From Basidiobolus meristosporus CBS 931.73 (taxonomy: Eukaryota > Basidiobolomycota > Basidiobolomycetes > Basidiobolales > Basidiobolaceae): 64,000 bases of DNA. Below, piece after piece: positions 53,405 through 64,000 of this stretch (position 1 is its first letter; every line of letters begins with the position of its first letter). The translations under genes and the position numbers were made by a program. Where the stretch lies: assembly GCA_002104905.1 (NCBI GenBank), contig MCFE01000051.1:124001-188000 (forward strand), given 5' to 3'. Below the pieces are notes generated by a model. That model was not told the origin of the DNA. It did not search any database and was given only the letters and a program-made list of their open reading frames with translations.

Positions 53405-54953
53405 TCATCGAGAATAAGGGTGGTAGCCATGGCGCGAGGAGTGTCCGTTGGGCGGGTTCGAGCCTCGCTGGGAGGGTGCGGAGGGCCCTCGTGCAGCGCC
53501 ATTGCGGCCTGCAGAGCGACCCGACTCCTGTGGGTATTCTTCTTCACGGTAGGAGGATGGTCCTCTACCGCCGTAATTGTCATAGGCTTGCGCTTGCCCA
53601 TACCAGCCGCTTGCCCTGCCCATGTCCGACTGGTTGTAATTACTGTAGCCACGACCGTAGTAAGCTGTCATGGCTGCATCGTAGCCTCGGCCGTAATTCC
53701 CATAGCTGCCGTAGTTGTAGTTTCCTCCATAGCCGCCATCATACATACCGCCATAACCATAGCCTACACTTCCTCGACTGGACCCACCGAACCGGTCGTA
53801 GCCATCGCCCCCTTTGCCGCCTCTCGCGCCGTAGGAGCCATATCGACTCTGCTCGTATCCGCTGCGTCCGCCTCGTGCAGATCCCATATAACGTCCTCCG
53901 CCTTGATACGGATCAGAGGGGTAGCGGCCAGGTGTTTTGTGCTTTGGCATGGCACGCTTGACCTCGACCTGAAAGAGGCAGTTAGCTACAGTCGGGAGGA
54001 GTTGGCCAGCACGCCTACCATTTTCCCTTGAATGGCCAGATCGTTTCTTTCCAGAGATCTCTCTACACCATCGGAGGACTCGAATGTAACGAAGCCAAAG
54101 CCACGAGGGCGCCCGGTTTCCCTATCAGTCATCAGTGTAGCATCAATCACTTTACCGAATTGCTCGAAAAATGCCCGGAATTCATCTTCATGCACTTCGG
54201 GTGCCACACCGCCCACGAAAATTTTTTCGGTTTTTTCCTGCTCGTCTCTGGGGACGGCTCGTTTCGGATCCACCTGGTTACATCGATTAGTTGGGTGCTA
54301 CCTGTGCATACTGTCCAACAGGCCACCTACCAATTTCCCATCCAAATAATGCTCGCTTTTGAGAATCTCATCGACCACAGCCGGATCAACAAATGTTAAG
54401 AACCCAAATCCACGCGATCTGCCTGTGGCGGAATCTCTCATGACTACACAGTCCGATATCTCTCCGTATTTAGCAAAGTAATCACGAAGTGATTCTAATG
54501 TAGCAAAGGGCAAGAGTGTTAGCAGAAATGCCTCCAAAGTGGGGATCTGATTCTACGCACCATCGGAGGTTTCCCAGTTCAGTCCACCGATAAACACCTT
54601 TCTAACAGCATAGTGATAAATCGTTAGACACGCTCACACACAATGATACTCGGTGTATGCTCTCCCTCGCGCTTGTGTATGCCTAGCACTGTACACGCAA
54701 GTCAAGACACAGACACCAACCCCTTGGTTAAAAAGGCATCATCAAATACTTACCCCTCATCGGGTATATTGCTCATGTCTGGGTGGTACATCTGTGTGTT
54801 AGGGTTGTGGTTCTCTTTGTTGTCGTAATAGTTCATATCCCTTGAGGCCATACTCTCGAGCGAGTATTGAGGCTCTGCTGGGATAGCACCATGAGTTGGG
54901 TCATATGCCTCTTCAGAGTATTCGACCGGATTAACATAAGACTCTTCAGCCAT
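53405..54953 (-). CDS. Two-RRM hnRNP-type RNA-binding protein (DAZAP1/Hrp1/Musashi-like)
   Basis: Five exons (54953-54754, 54601-54561, 54494-54331, 54273-54019, 53968-53405) give 407 residues. An acidic, Tyr/Asn-rich N terminus precedes RRM1 ([24 protein letters not shown]) and RRM2 ([27 protein letters not shown]). The linker [16 protein letters not shown] and the post-[11 protein letters not shown] are typical of Hrp1/DAZAP1-type proteins. The C-terminal 180 residues are Gly/Tyr/Arg/Ser-rich with RGG and GYG repeats, a prion-like domain expected to drive condensates and nuclear import (inference). Roles in this group are 3'-end processing, mRNA export and translation control. Confidence 0.94.
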
Positions 54954-55693
54954 CTTCAGTTGATGTATGTATATATGTCAGGTGATGCTTTCTGTCTTTT
55001 CCTCCTATTTATGTTCAGAAAATGCCCCGCTTTACTTATAAAGCAAAAGCAAATGGCATACTTGAGTGAGTTACTATGTCAATGCAAAAAGCACTCGTAC
55101 CCTTGACGCTGAAAGGGAAAGGACGAGTCTGTCTACTTGATAAAAACCTACACTACTTTCTCTCTCCTAAAAGTTGAGGCACCTTAGCTATCTGATATGT
55201 GGTAGTATCAAAGTTCACGATCCCCGTAGGTGTAGACAAGAACAGTGGCAGATTTGATAATAAAGTGGAGTTTCGAAAACAAATTCTTAGCAACCTTGTT
55301 TGAGCGAAATTTATGTTGTTTGCAAAACAGCGCAAGTTAAGAAGCAACAATGTAGAGTAAAAAAAAGAGAAAAAACCAAGAGAGTGATAACTACTTCTTA
55401 CCTAGTAATAATACGCTATCCTAACTTCCCTAGAATTTGGCAATATCACTAATGACTAACCCTTAAGTGTGCTACAGGAAAGATATGATGGATTGGTACG
55501 ATGGTGGTTGTGGTTCTTACGAAACTTTACTAACTTAATACAGATCCTGTAGGTGAACTGGCACTAGCAAAGCAGCACGAAACGTAACGAGTTCTGCTCC
55601 CCCAACTGTGAGCATGCTTTTCATTGGAACTTTTTCTTGACTTGGGTTCGCACAATGGGTGGCCACCAATAGCCACTCTAATACGGATTGACG
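54954..55693. other. Intergenic, hnRNP promoter / PUS 3' end
   Basis: 740 bp, AT-rich. Contains a purine-rich run near 55355-55385. No gene seen. Confidence 0.5.
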
Positions 55694-57325
55694 TCAATCA
55701 GGGGAGAGGAATTGCTTGATATGGGGGGATTTGTTTAAATCACCAAAATGATGGTTTAAGATATGCAGGAAATGTTTAGGGAGTGGTGCTTCGACGATCA
55801 GAGGAGAGGGTTGGTCCTGCACCAGGGTTAGCTCATTAAGCCATGTCAGTTGATTGTCACGGTGCTTACCTCATTACTAACTGGGATTGTAAGCTTATGC
55901 ATGTGTAGAAATAGCGTGCCCACGTGATAACCCAACGTGGTTAATGTGTGTCCTTGACCGATTGGGCCATACTTCACATCACCGAGAATCGGGGCTACAG
56001 TTGCAAGCCGTCGTAAGTTGGAATTCTAAGGAGCATCGACAAGAATCATTTACTTTGGAGAAACTGAGCGCAATGTATGCGTAGCTGATGCTTCCTTCCG
56101 GTCTGTGGGCTTAGCTTCATGAGGGACAAATATGGCTATCAAGCATTCAGGGTTAAGGTCGTTTCAACTCTTGCTACTGGTAAAGCCAACCTGTAGCCTC
56201 GATCTGGCAAGTAATTCATATTCGGTAACCGCGGTTTGGGTAAGGGCAAGCTGCTCCGAGGACGTTGGTGGTGGTTGTGAAAGATTGTTCGAAATGGTAC
56301 GATAGTCGTGGCTTGAGCTTGTCACCTGCGAAATTTCGCAGTCAATCAGGCCGCGGTCAGAACTTGGTCCTCCAACCACTACGGCTAGATACTAGGAGGA
56401 AGGAGGAAGGATGAGAAGCCTTGAGGGAAGGGGATAATATCTGTCGAAATCAAAGCTACCTCTTTCTTGATCTGGGTCTCACGGAATTGCTGCGCAAGTT
56501 CGATGGCAGCTCGTCTGGTCCGGGCAAGAATCAAAAGGCCAGAGGTAGCCTGCTCCAAGGGTTAGCCAGGTAAGTTATCGCCATGTTATCTGAACTTACC
56601 TTGTCTAATCTGTGAACCACACGAGGGGTTTCAGAGCTGTCAAACTTCAGTGCTGTAACGGTAGTATGGTGAGATACTAGTGAGCAAGTGACTATCTAGT
56701 GGTAACCCCGACCTGGAAGGATCTTGTTGATATGGTTCGGGGTATTTGTTCCGCCTAGGAAGCCAGCCAGGGTTACTAATCTTCAAACAAGCAACTCATA
56801 TCAATGACAATACACAACCTTGCACCGCGATCCCACTTGGTTTGTCAATGATAAGAATTGAATCGCTTTTGTACCTGATGTTTTTTTTCAACTCCTCAAC
56901 CAGCGCCAGATCAACCTATCGAGGTGCTGTTAATCGTCACGCTGGTTAAATACACCAACAACCTCGTTACCTTGGTAGTTTCCTGAACTTTTTCCGCTCT
57001 AATCCTCAATTCACTATTTACTTGGACAATCTCATTTTCGTGAAGCCTGATGCCAGGTGGGATTTTACCTTTGGTCGTATGATCCTTTCCAACAATGCAA
57101 ACCTGATATCTTGTTAAATTAAACCTACTTCCCAGCAATCCTTTCGAAAGTTCAACATACTTTTTTTGTTCTTAATAATTTCTGAACCAGAGCTTTTGAC
57201 AAGTCGAACTTCCTATTAAGGAATCTATCCAGACGAACATCGTCAAATTCGGCTGTCACGCGAAAGGTATGGAAGCAGGCATTCTGCAGGAGCCTGCTAC
57301 GGTTGTGGTTTACGATTGACAGCAT
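55694..57325 (-). CDS. RluA-family RNA pseudouridine synthase (RPUSD4/Pus-like)
   Basis: Isomerises uridine to pseudouridine in rRNA or tRNA. Read from the first true ATG at 57325, with an Asn/Arg-containing amphipathic start (MLSIVNHNRSRLLQNAC) that could target mitochondria. Exons encode an S4-like domain (VRLDRFLNRKF, LSKALVQKLLRTKK, GIRLHENEIV) and the first catalytic strand (ILIIDKPSGIAVQG). The active-site motif is RVVHRLDKATSGLLILAR with catalytic Asp in HRLDKATS. Then come REQ-type IKKEYLAVV, an insert with Ser/Thr-rich sequence, ILGDVKYGP, GTLFLHMHKLTI and the end IVEAPLPKHFLHILNHHF. About nine exons, several short. Catalytic residues all present. The acidic SQPPPTSSEQL insert is lineage-specific. 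Confidence 0.88.
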
Positions 57326-59326
57326 CGACGGAGCACACTGTCCTTCCAAGCCGAAGATTTTCAACAAAAAATTGACCAAGTGGATAATGAATCGTAATCA
57401 TGCAACTGCACCAAGACCAATCATCTAATAATTTCGGACTAAAACCCTTATTTCTCGTTTAGCCATGATATTTGATTCCTGCATAGATGCAGTAGATTGT
57501 CATGTCAAGCAGCGTATGTAGAAAGAATGTTAAAGTACTGCACAAATGAGGTCTCCACTCCATAATACCAGTGAATTAGCAGTTTCTGTAGGGGCAATAT
57601 TGGACAGCAAATCAAAGATCACACGTGACCAACTAGCCTAAATTCCACTGTGGTCATGAATCCTGTATGCAGGTCCTAGCAATGGAGTGAGTAGAGATGT
57701 TACAACTAAATAGCAGGGACATAAAGCATATTTGAGTTTACTCTAAAAATTTACAAATGGCCAAATGTCTGCAATCTGTGCCTTACTAAATAGAGTTCAG
57801 TCAAGGTAATTCTAAATCATTAGCATTCTTCCAGATTGTAGATGCTCAGTAGCCTAGACAAATTGGTACAGAGCACTTGGTTTATGGATAGATATCAGCT
57901 AAGCTATTGGGTATGAATATGTGAATAGATTTAAGCCATTTATGACCAACCACAAGTCTAGAGAAATTCAGTTACAATCTGCTTTCTCAGACTTCATGTA
58001 CATTCATTCAGTAGCAGCAGTGTAAGATCCAATACATTAGATGTGGTTCCTGAAATAGGCCTAGCAGACAGCTATGTTTAGCCAAGTCTTCCAAATATGC
58101 CAATAGAACTCCTGCTCCTCAGTTGCAATTGCTCGACATCTTGATCACTTATACTATAAGTATCTCATGACACAACCGTAGTTGAACTATATACCACATC
58201 CACAGAATTTTAGCTATCTTACTGACTACGGACAATGAAACTAGATCTGTCAAAGGCCCGTATAAAGGCCCGCATATTAGGGGGTTGATTCAATAGACCA
58301 AGTGCTATTGGTGGGCTTTGTGTACTTCTGTTATCCCGGTATGTTCAACTGTATCAATGGCCAAATAAACAGCTCAACCCTTCTTCAACAATAAGTTCTA
58401 CTGGGCATTTCAAATACTTTGTGCTTTCCTCCTCGGCTCATTTATGGATTGTAAGAGATTTGGCCAAGGCCCTGTACAGTCTGTATTGAGTGCTCACTCT
58501 CATCATGGTTGCGTGGTAAGGTGGCTTTGGGGATGCAAATTCAGCAACCTGTGAGTCGGTTGCCCAAAGCCCTCCAGACATCGATATCATCCTAAACCTT
58601 GGGCATTCTGGCCCAAATGGGCTACTGGATGCTGCCACCCAGTCTTATGTCTACTGGATCATACTCCACAATCCTTGCTCGCTATTCTGGATACTACACT
58701 TCTGTCTTGCCGTGATTACCAAAAGGGCGCTTCAATATGGACTAAGTTTTATTGTGTCAGTTCTGATTTATCTTGAAGGCTTGCTTTACCCTGTTCAAAG
58801 ACAAAATACGAACCAAAGGCTACAAGTGTAATACGCACTGATTATATGAAGGATGACCCTAAGGCCCTGGTACCACAACAATGACATATAAAAATATTTC
58901 AGTACAACACAGAAGTTGGTCTTTTTTATATCAAGTCTCTAAACAAATGACACAATCATATGGAATGGCATACTCAGAGCAAGGCACACCAATATTTGTC
59001 ACAAAACCATCCAAGACTCACATAGTAAAGCAGTTCTTTGGACTATACAGGTAGTTACGTTGATATTTCTCCCATCCTGTATCCTTGGAGGATCTACCCA
59101 TACGTTATGAAATTGGGGCTTGTTCTTGTCTATTTTATCGGTGTAACGAGGTTTGCCCTTTAATTTGGCTTATGATCTGCTATTTAACCCATTTTGTGAT
59201 TAATTGTATACAGTTTTGTCTCATGTTAAACCGTCCATTTGCATATATTTAGGTGCACTTGGTGCTGCCACCTTTATATATGCCTGGATCCTCTATTTGT
59301 TCAGCGAACTTTTCAGACCATTACAT

Positions 59327-59527
59327 TTGGCTTGTTAAGAATCGAAGACTCTAACACGAAGGAAATCAGAGAGTCAGAGAGATACTTGTTGTATGATCGA
59401 GAACTTGTAAAAGTTGATGCTTTATTGTAAGCACTAGTGTGGGTTTATATATGTATGTCCTCGGGTAATAGTTTCCGTTGGTGTTGGGCAAACTTCCAAG
59501 CGGAGTGCCTGATATGCATTAAATAAA
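59327..59527 (+). repeat. Diverged repeat, copy A (about 200 bp)
   Basis: Shares ordered blocks with the copy at 59645: TTGGCTTGTTAAGAATC, GTTGATGCTTTATTG, GGGCAAACTTCCAA and ATTAAATAA. Overall identity is low between blocks. Confidence 0.75.
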
Positions 59528-59644
59528 GTGCGTGTAATACCTGAAAGTGTCTTTGAAGTTGATCTGATAGATATCAGTCTTTTGGACTTGTTTGTCCGCT
59601 AACGTCTGAATTGGGATAAAGCCTAATTCGCAGCACTATTACGA

Positions 59645-59814
59645 TTGGCTTGTTAAGAATCAGAGAGGACTATCTGGAGGATTGGTAAACCAGTGAAAGG
59701 TTGATGCTTTATTGATAGTGTTTAGAAGGACTTGTATAGCGAGAGTCTCGGGAGGAGTGCTTCCGACAACGTAGGGCAAGCTTCCAAAAGGATGGTCCGA
59801 GATGTATTAAATAA
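59645..59814 (+). repeat. Diverged repeat, copy B (about 170 bp)
   Basis: Second copy of the 59327 repeat, 318 bp downstream in the same orientation, with the same block order and small deletions. Confidence 0.75.
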
Positions 59815-60163
59815 TATTTGTGTCATTGAGTGTGATTGATCGTCAGTGTGCAATTTCAAGGTGTTCGATCAGTAGTGTTCAAGTGATCGGTAGTGACTGG
59901 CTAGGATTTAAATCACAACAGGTGTTGTAACTCCTGGTACGGATAGAGATAGAATCTCGAGAATAGTACTAAGAGCAGATTTATTCGAAGGATCTTGGGA
60001 GATTGGGTCAAGGACGGGTTGGAGCTAATACCTTTAACTAACTGTCTGTTTCTTTTCGCGCCAGATTTTTAAGTATTCATTAACCTTGGTTGGGCTTGGT
60101 AAGGTGGTACAATGGCAGGCACTAGTCTCGTAGGTAACGCTAACTGGATTTTCAGGCCCTAAC

Positions 60164-60471
60164 TGTGACACAGGACTGTGTTACGTACTTAAACAGTATG
60201 GAATTAGATAACGTGTATGTTATCTCGTAGATTCGACGGGGTAGTGTAAGAATATCTCTTCAAAGATTAGGATGGTGACTAGTAGAAATATATTCAAAAT
60301 AATATTCGTTTCTACCGCTCTTCCTACTTCTAACCAAACCTAAACTATATTTGGTATTTATATCTTGTTGTGAGTCTGATGATTTGTCTTGTTTTGCTTT
60401 TCCTTGGCTACAAAGTCGTCTTTGTATGCGTTGAAGTCACTTAACATCGACTGAATCCTTACTCCGTCACA
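60164..60471. mobile_element. Candidate solo LTR next to a tRNA gene
   Basis: 308 bp bounded by inverted hexamers TGTGAC...GTCACA, thus starting TG and ending CA like retrotransposon LTRs. It ends 10 bp before the tRNA-Leu gene, the position favoured by Ty1/Ty3-type and related elements that integrate near Pol III start sites. No target-site duplication is visible (CTAAC before, GCTGT after), so it is old or the boundaries are wrong. Confidence 0.4.
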
Positions 60472-60481
60472 GCTGTCGAAA

Positions 60482-60563
60482 GGTGAGATGGCCGAGTGGT
60501 CCAAGGCGCTGCGTTCAGGTCGCAGTCTCTTCGGAGGCGTGGGTTCGAACCCCACTCTCATCA
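60482..60563 (+). tRNA. tRNA-Leu (anticodon CAG)
   Basis: 82-nt class II tRNA. Acceptor stem GGTGAGA pairs with TCTCATC, discriminator A. A box TGGCCGAGTGG, anticodon stem CTGCG/CGCAG with loop TTCAGGT (anticodon CAG), a long variable arm (TCTCTTCGGAGG) and T arm GTGGG-TTCGAAC-CCCAC containing the B box GGTTCGAACC. No intron. Reads CUG codons as leucine. Confidence 0.96.
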
Positions 60564-60567
60564 TTAC

Positions 60568-60572
60568 TTTTT
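60568..60572 (+). terminator. Pol III T5 terminator of tRNA-Leu
   Basis: TTTTT beginning 5 nt after the discriminator base. Confidence 0.8.
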
Positions 60573-61964
60573 GATAATGACTGAATGCTACTGCTGTAAC
60601 CTTCGTTTTCATTTCAAGTACCACCTTATGATCAACAAGTATTATAAGAAATGAACCACAGTCTGCGATATTACAAACAATGAATACAAGCCATATAGTT
60701 TTCCGTACATCGACAGCAATAAGTTAATTAGGAAAAGTACCAAGAGTAAATCTTATTGGAGCCCGCATTTATAGGAGTGGGAAGAGAGGCTGCGCAGAAT
60801 GAAGTAGTTGACAGTATACTACAAGCCAGCTTACAATTTACATTTCTGGAAGCTTTTGGCAGCTTTTATAATGCTATGATGTAGATTTCGACGGAAGCAC
60901 AGCCCATCATGGCAGTTCTTTCGACAACGCCCGATTGATGCTTCCTCAATTGTTTCACCTTCATAGCCACAACCTGCTCATTTGGTTAGAATGGTATTCT
61001 CATTAGCTCCATCATACCAAGGTTGATATTGTTCGGTAAGGTGATGGTTAAGTTTGATAATCTTTGCTTTTGCTGTAATTAATACGTTTATATAACTCGG
61101 TTGCTGACGGCATACTCGAGTAGTGTAATGAATATCAAGCTCGAAGTAAACTAGCGATTGTTATAGCAGGAGTTCTTGCTCAATCTTCTAGCATATTCAT
61201 TCTCTTTGCTTTAACTTGTTTAATGGTCTCAATTGTATACAGAATACACACTTATATCACAAGAAGTATTATTGAATATGCATAGTAGTTCATTGTAGCG
61301 TATATAATCATATCCAAGTGAGCCAAGAGATGATGACTCTAACTGTTCTCCGGGCAATCATATTTCTAGAACACATCAGTAAACCTATATGGGAACTCGT
61401 AATAATATGCATATCGTAGACTCGCGTCGCTTGATATTTGGGGATCAGTATCATGGAGGGAATGTGGATGTACTTGAGCTTGTAACTAGACCATTCCGAG
61501 TAATGCGATATCGGTTCAGAATTCCACAAAAAATTCTGTTCGAATGATCACTGAGCCAGTAACATGCTGTATACCGAACGTAGGATATGGTGGCTGCTGA
61601 AACAAAATGGATATTGCATTCGGGATAAGTAGTAGATAAACTGATTTGGCAACCGACTTTCTGATATAGGCGGTCTCAGCTACTAAAATTGGTTAAATGA
61701 TCACTCATAAGTTGATTATAGTTTCGAAATGATCTTCTTTTAGAAAATACCACTAGAAGGATAACGGGTTGATTAGGAAGAAGTTTAGAATTACCTGGAT
61801 GATGACTTCATACATCCAGATTTAGTAATCGAACTGTATGGTTTAGGCAGTAGGACTGGGATTGGTTATTAGCTTAACGAATATGGAAAAGAGCACAACC
61901 ATCGTTTAGATATATAAATCAGTCGTCTCACAGGTTTGTGTCAAACCATATTCAGTATCTTGCA
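60573..61964. other. AT-rich intergenic region, no gene seen
   Basis: 1.4 kb between the tRNA and the aquaporin-like gene. No supported frame, RNA gene or repeat. Confidence 0.5.
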
Positions 61965-62969
61965 ATGGAATCCTCAAAACTTTGCCCTCCAAATGGCTTC
62001 GTTAGCCAAGGAGCCACCGAGCTTAGACCTAGCGAAACTACCCTCAGCTTGGGCATCCCTTTATCCGCCGAAAACATCGCTTCGCTAGAACAACACATCA
62101 CTCGCAGTCGTCAAGCCTCTCTCAACGCTATTCCTCACAGGAAATCCCTTTCTGGTCTTGCAACACCTGAGTTTCATCCGGATGTTGTTGCTGATGAAGA
62201 CCATTTGACAATGGCCCAGATGCTTGACTGGTCTGAGTTCCGCAACCCTAAGATCTGGCGTTCAGGTGTGCATGAGCTGTTCTTGATGGCGTTATATGTA
62301 TTAGTTTCCTGCGGTGTAACCGTCTGGGCTGTCCGAGTTGGAGGCCCCGTAGTGTCCCTGAATGTTGGTCTTGGTGTCTTTGTAACCCTTACTCTATTCA
62401 TTATGGGTTCTGCCTCTGTCTCCGGTGCCCACTTCAATCCTCTTATTACGTGGACAGCTGTATTGACTCGCCTTTGCTCTGTTCCTCGTGCCATTATCTA
62501 TTTGTTTATGCACTGCGTTGGTGCTATTCTTGGAGGGGCTCTTCTTCGTGCTGCTTGTGGTGAGGCGGTCACTAATGCAACTAAACTTGGATCCTGGGGT
62601 TTCAAGCCAGATGTTGTCACTGTCGGTCAAGCTTTCTGCCTGGAGTTCTTCTTCAGTTGGTCATATGTATGGATCACCTGGGGTACTGCCATTGATCCTA
62701 AGCAACAAAAGGTATTTGGCCCCGTTGTAGGCCCAATCTGTGTCGCATTGGCTCTTGGCTTGAATATTTACGTAAGCGGTGGTATCACTGATGGATTTGG
62801 TGGTGTCGGTGCCAACCCTGCCAAATTCCTGGGTGTGGCTGTGGCCTCTGGGAACTACCAAGAGCATTGGATCCCTTGGATCGCTCCGCTCTGTGCCAGT
62901 ATTGTCCAAGGCGCCCTATACTGGGTCGCTCCTCCACATCATGAAGCTGAGAAACCAAAGAAAGATTAA
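61965..62969 (+). CDS. Aquaporin/MIP-family channel with altered pore motifs
   Basis: Intronless, 334 residues from the ATG at 61965. A 90-residue cytosolic N-terminal extension precedes six membrane segments (VHELFLMALYVLVSCGVTVW, NVGLGVFVTLTLFIM, AIIYLFMHCVGAILGGALL, FCLEFFFSWSYVWITWG, GPICVALALGLNIYV, WIPWIAPLCASIVQGALYW). Loop B is SGAHFNPL (residues 154-160: NPL instead of NPA). Loop E is GGVGANPAKFLG (NPA at 284-286 followed by Lys287 where almost all aquaporins have the ar/R-filter Arg). Half-repeat structure is complete. Likely a plasma-membrane or vacuolar channel for water, glycerol or another small solute; the Arg to Lys and NPL changes make specificity uncertain. Isolated in an AT-rich region. 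Confidence 0.9.
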   Translation: MESSKLCPPNGFVSQGATELRPSETTLSLGIPLSAENIASLEQHITRSRQASLNAIPHRKSLSGLATPEFHPDVVADEDHLTMAQMLDWSEFRNPKIWRSGVHELFLMALYVLVSCGVTVWAVRVGGPVVSLNVGLGVFVTLTLFIMGSASVSGAHFNPLITWTAVLTRLCSVPRAIIYLFMHCVGAILGGALLRAACGEAVTNATKLGSWGFKPDVVTVGQAFCLEFFFSWSYVWITWGTAIDPKQQKVFGPVVGPICVALALGLNIYVSGGITDGFGGVGANPAKFLGVAVASGNYQEHWIPWIAPLCASIVQGALYWVAPPHHEAEKPKKD

Positions 62970-64000
62970 GCCATATAGAGTACATATTCATACCATAAGC
63001 CTGTATAGTTCTTTACATAGATGTTGTCACTAACGGCAGCAACAATAATAACAACAAAATTGAATAGAGTCGATCTGATAAAGTCGGTGCCACTTTGTTA
63101 ATGTGAGTAGGGATCAATCCTGCGGCATAGCTAACTAGGCAAGATCAAATAATAAATAGAGATTCGAATAAAACGCGATTGTTTTTACTGGAAGAGTATC
63201 TTTATTAACTTCATATCATATGCTGATAAACAAGTATATAAATGTTCAAATTTTCTTGAATCATGTCTCCTGCTGTTGTGAGTGTTCGCGTATCAATGTC
63301 CAAGCGTTTTACTGAACATCAGGAAGTCAATCGTCTCCTGTAGGTTGCGTTCTGACCGGCTTGAGGGTGCTACCATATGCACGCTCAATAGTCAATGGCA
63401 ATGTGAAATATGATGCCATTTTGGTTCTGGTACCGGGGATTAAATTGACTCTTTCACAATACTGTGAAGTATATTTAGATTGACTGTAATGATACCATCG
63501 GAAACATGTTGGTACCGAACACCTTTTAGGGGATCAAGAGGAAGATGTGGTTGACCTTACTGGTGCTGATGTCTAGATGACTACATTGACTCCCGTAAAA
63601 GTGGATTGTTCCACCTCCTTAAAAGCTTGGTTAAATATGAAAAATGCTCAAAACACATCACCGCTAAATTGTTTCTTGTGCTCTCTTCCTTTGTATCACT
63701 TTTGCTCTATCATTCAGAGGAGTAGTGCTTATGCAAGTAGCTGTTGTCCCCGGACTGACATTATATGATGCGGATTACATTGATTATTGCTCATACAATG
63801 AGGCTTATTGGGATGTCTCATTTCTTGATGATCATTGCATTATGGAATACATAAGATCTGGAAGGTCTTAGTATATACTGAGAATGCATATTCTTGAAAT
63901 TCTTTCCTCTTTCAGATTAGATCAACTGTTGATACTTTTCATGAAAGCCTGTTTAGAGCCCTGCAGGTATTTGGTCACTGATGAAATACCAAAAGTTGTT
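62970..64000. other. 3' flank of aquaporin and right edge; no resolved gene
   Basis: 1 kb. A plus-strand acceptor-like site at 63529 precedes a short frame ending EEDVVDLTGADV and stop at 63576. It looks like a last exon with a SUMO-interaction-like tail, but I cannot find the upstream exons. Otherwise AT-rich without support. Confidence 0.3.

Larger units (their letters stand above)
57326..60163. other. AT-rich, gene-poor interval with decayed repeats
   Basis: 2.8 kb without a supported gene. A plus-strand frame free of stops from about 58518 to 58830 has no ATG and no family. A perfect 6-bp palindrome pair ACAACA-GG-TGTTGT sits at 59915-59928. Composition and repeats suggest old transposon debris, but no transposase or reverse transcriptase motif is readable. 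Confidence 0.5.

Noticed and set aside
53360-54031. 223-codon plus-strand frame, very Ala/Val/Ile/Ser-rich
   Set aside because: It is antisense to the Gly/Tyr-rich tail of the hnRNP gene, and its odd composition follows from that.
60358-60624. 88-codon minus-strand frame containing RVGFEPTPPKRLRPERSALDH-like sequence
   Set aside because: It is the antisense reading of the tRNA-Leu gene, a well-known artefact.
1-64000. CRISPR arrays, operons, riboswitches, secondary-metabolite cluster or virus-derived genes
   Set aside because: No spaced direct repeats, no co-directional short-gap gene strings with linked chemistry, and no polymerase, capsid or integrase motifs were seen on either strand.

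Overview
This is nuclear DNA from a fungus, most likely an early-diverging lineage (zoopagomycete, mucoromycete or Basidiobolus-like grade). I cannot name the species. The evidence is short spliceosomal introns of about 50-80 nt (GTAAGT donors, CTAAC branch sites, YAG acceptors) and a typical fungal gene set: a Ste12 factor with C2H2 fingers, a GPI-type chitin deacetylase, a fungal group III G-alpha, STR3-type cystathionine beta-lyase, an Erp1-like p24 protein and TFIIIC-tau138. A COP1 ubiquitin ligase is also present, which yeasts lack. Gene products below were assembled by splicing by eye; where I give a residue count, the exon lengths sum to a clean reading frame.

Layout. 1-7 kb: 5' part of a P4-ATPase flippase (minus, cut by the window edge, two apparent frameshifts), p24 cargo receptor (plus), STK32/YANK-like kinase (minus) and, head to head with it, a G-alpha subunit (plus) that contains a 5-nt microexon. 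7-16 kb: F-box/LRR protein, a membrane protein of unknown function, COP1 (minus) head to head with an RNF14-type RBR ligase (plus). 16-20 kb: a small conserved-looking protein, a decayed zinc alcohol dehydrogenase, chitin deacetylase. 20-46 kb: a long run of minus-strand genes: TFIIIC-tau138 with an internal PHD finger, MSH6, ER DnaJ, a 617-residue unknown, BAR-SH3 protein, cystathionine beta-lyase, a PNRC-motif protein, a tentative HUS1-like gene and Ste12. 47-57 kb: secreted metallophosphatase, mitochondrial malonyl-CoA:ACP transacylase with a 9-nt microexon, PH-domain protein, two-RRM hnRNP, RluA-type pseudouridine synthase. 57-64 kb: AT-rich and gene-poor, with diverged 200-bp repeats, a candidate solo LTR 10 bp upstream of a tRNA-Leu(CAG) gene, and one aquaporin-like gene with altered pore motifs.

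Functional themes are housekeeping rather than a cluster: membrane traffic (flippase, p24, BAR-SH3), signalling (G-alpha, YANK kinase, Ste12, PH protein), ubiquitination (COP1, RBR, F-box), genome maintenance and RNA (MSH6, possible HUS1, TFIIIC, hnRNP, PUS, tRNA), and mitochondrial fatty-acid synthesis. The most unusual signals are the PHD finger inside TFIIIC, the COP1/RBR divergent pair, the two microexons, the alcohol dehydrogenase relic that lost its cofactor loop, the Cys/His tail of the BAR-SH3 protein, and the LTR-like element next to the tRNA.
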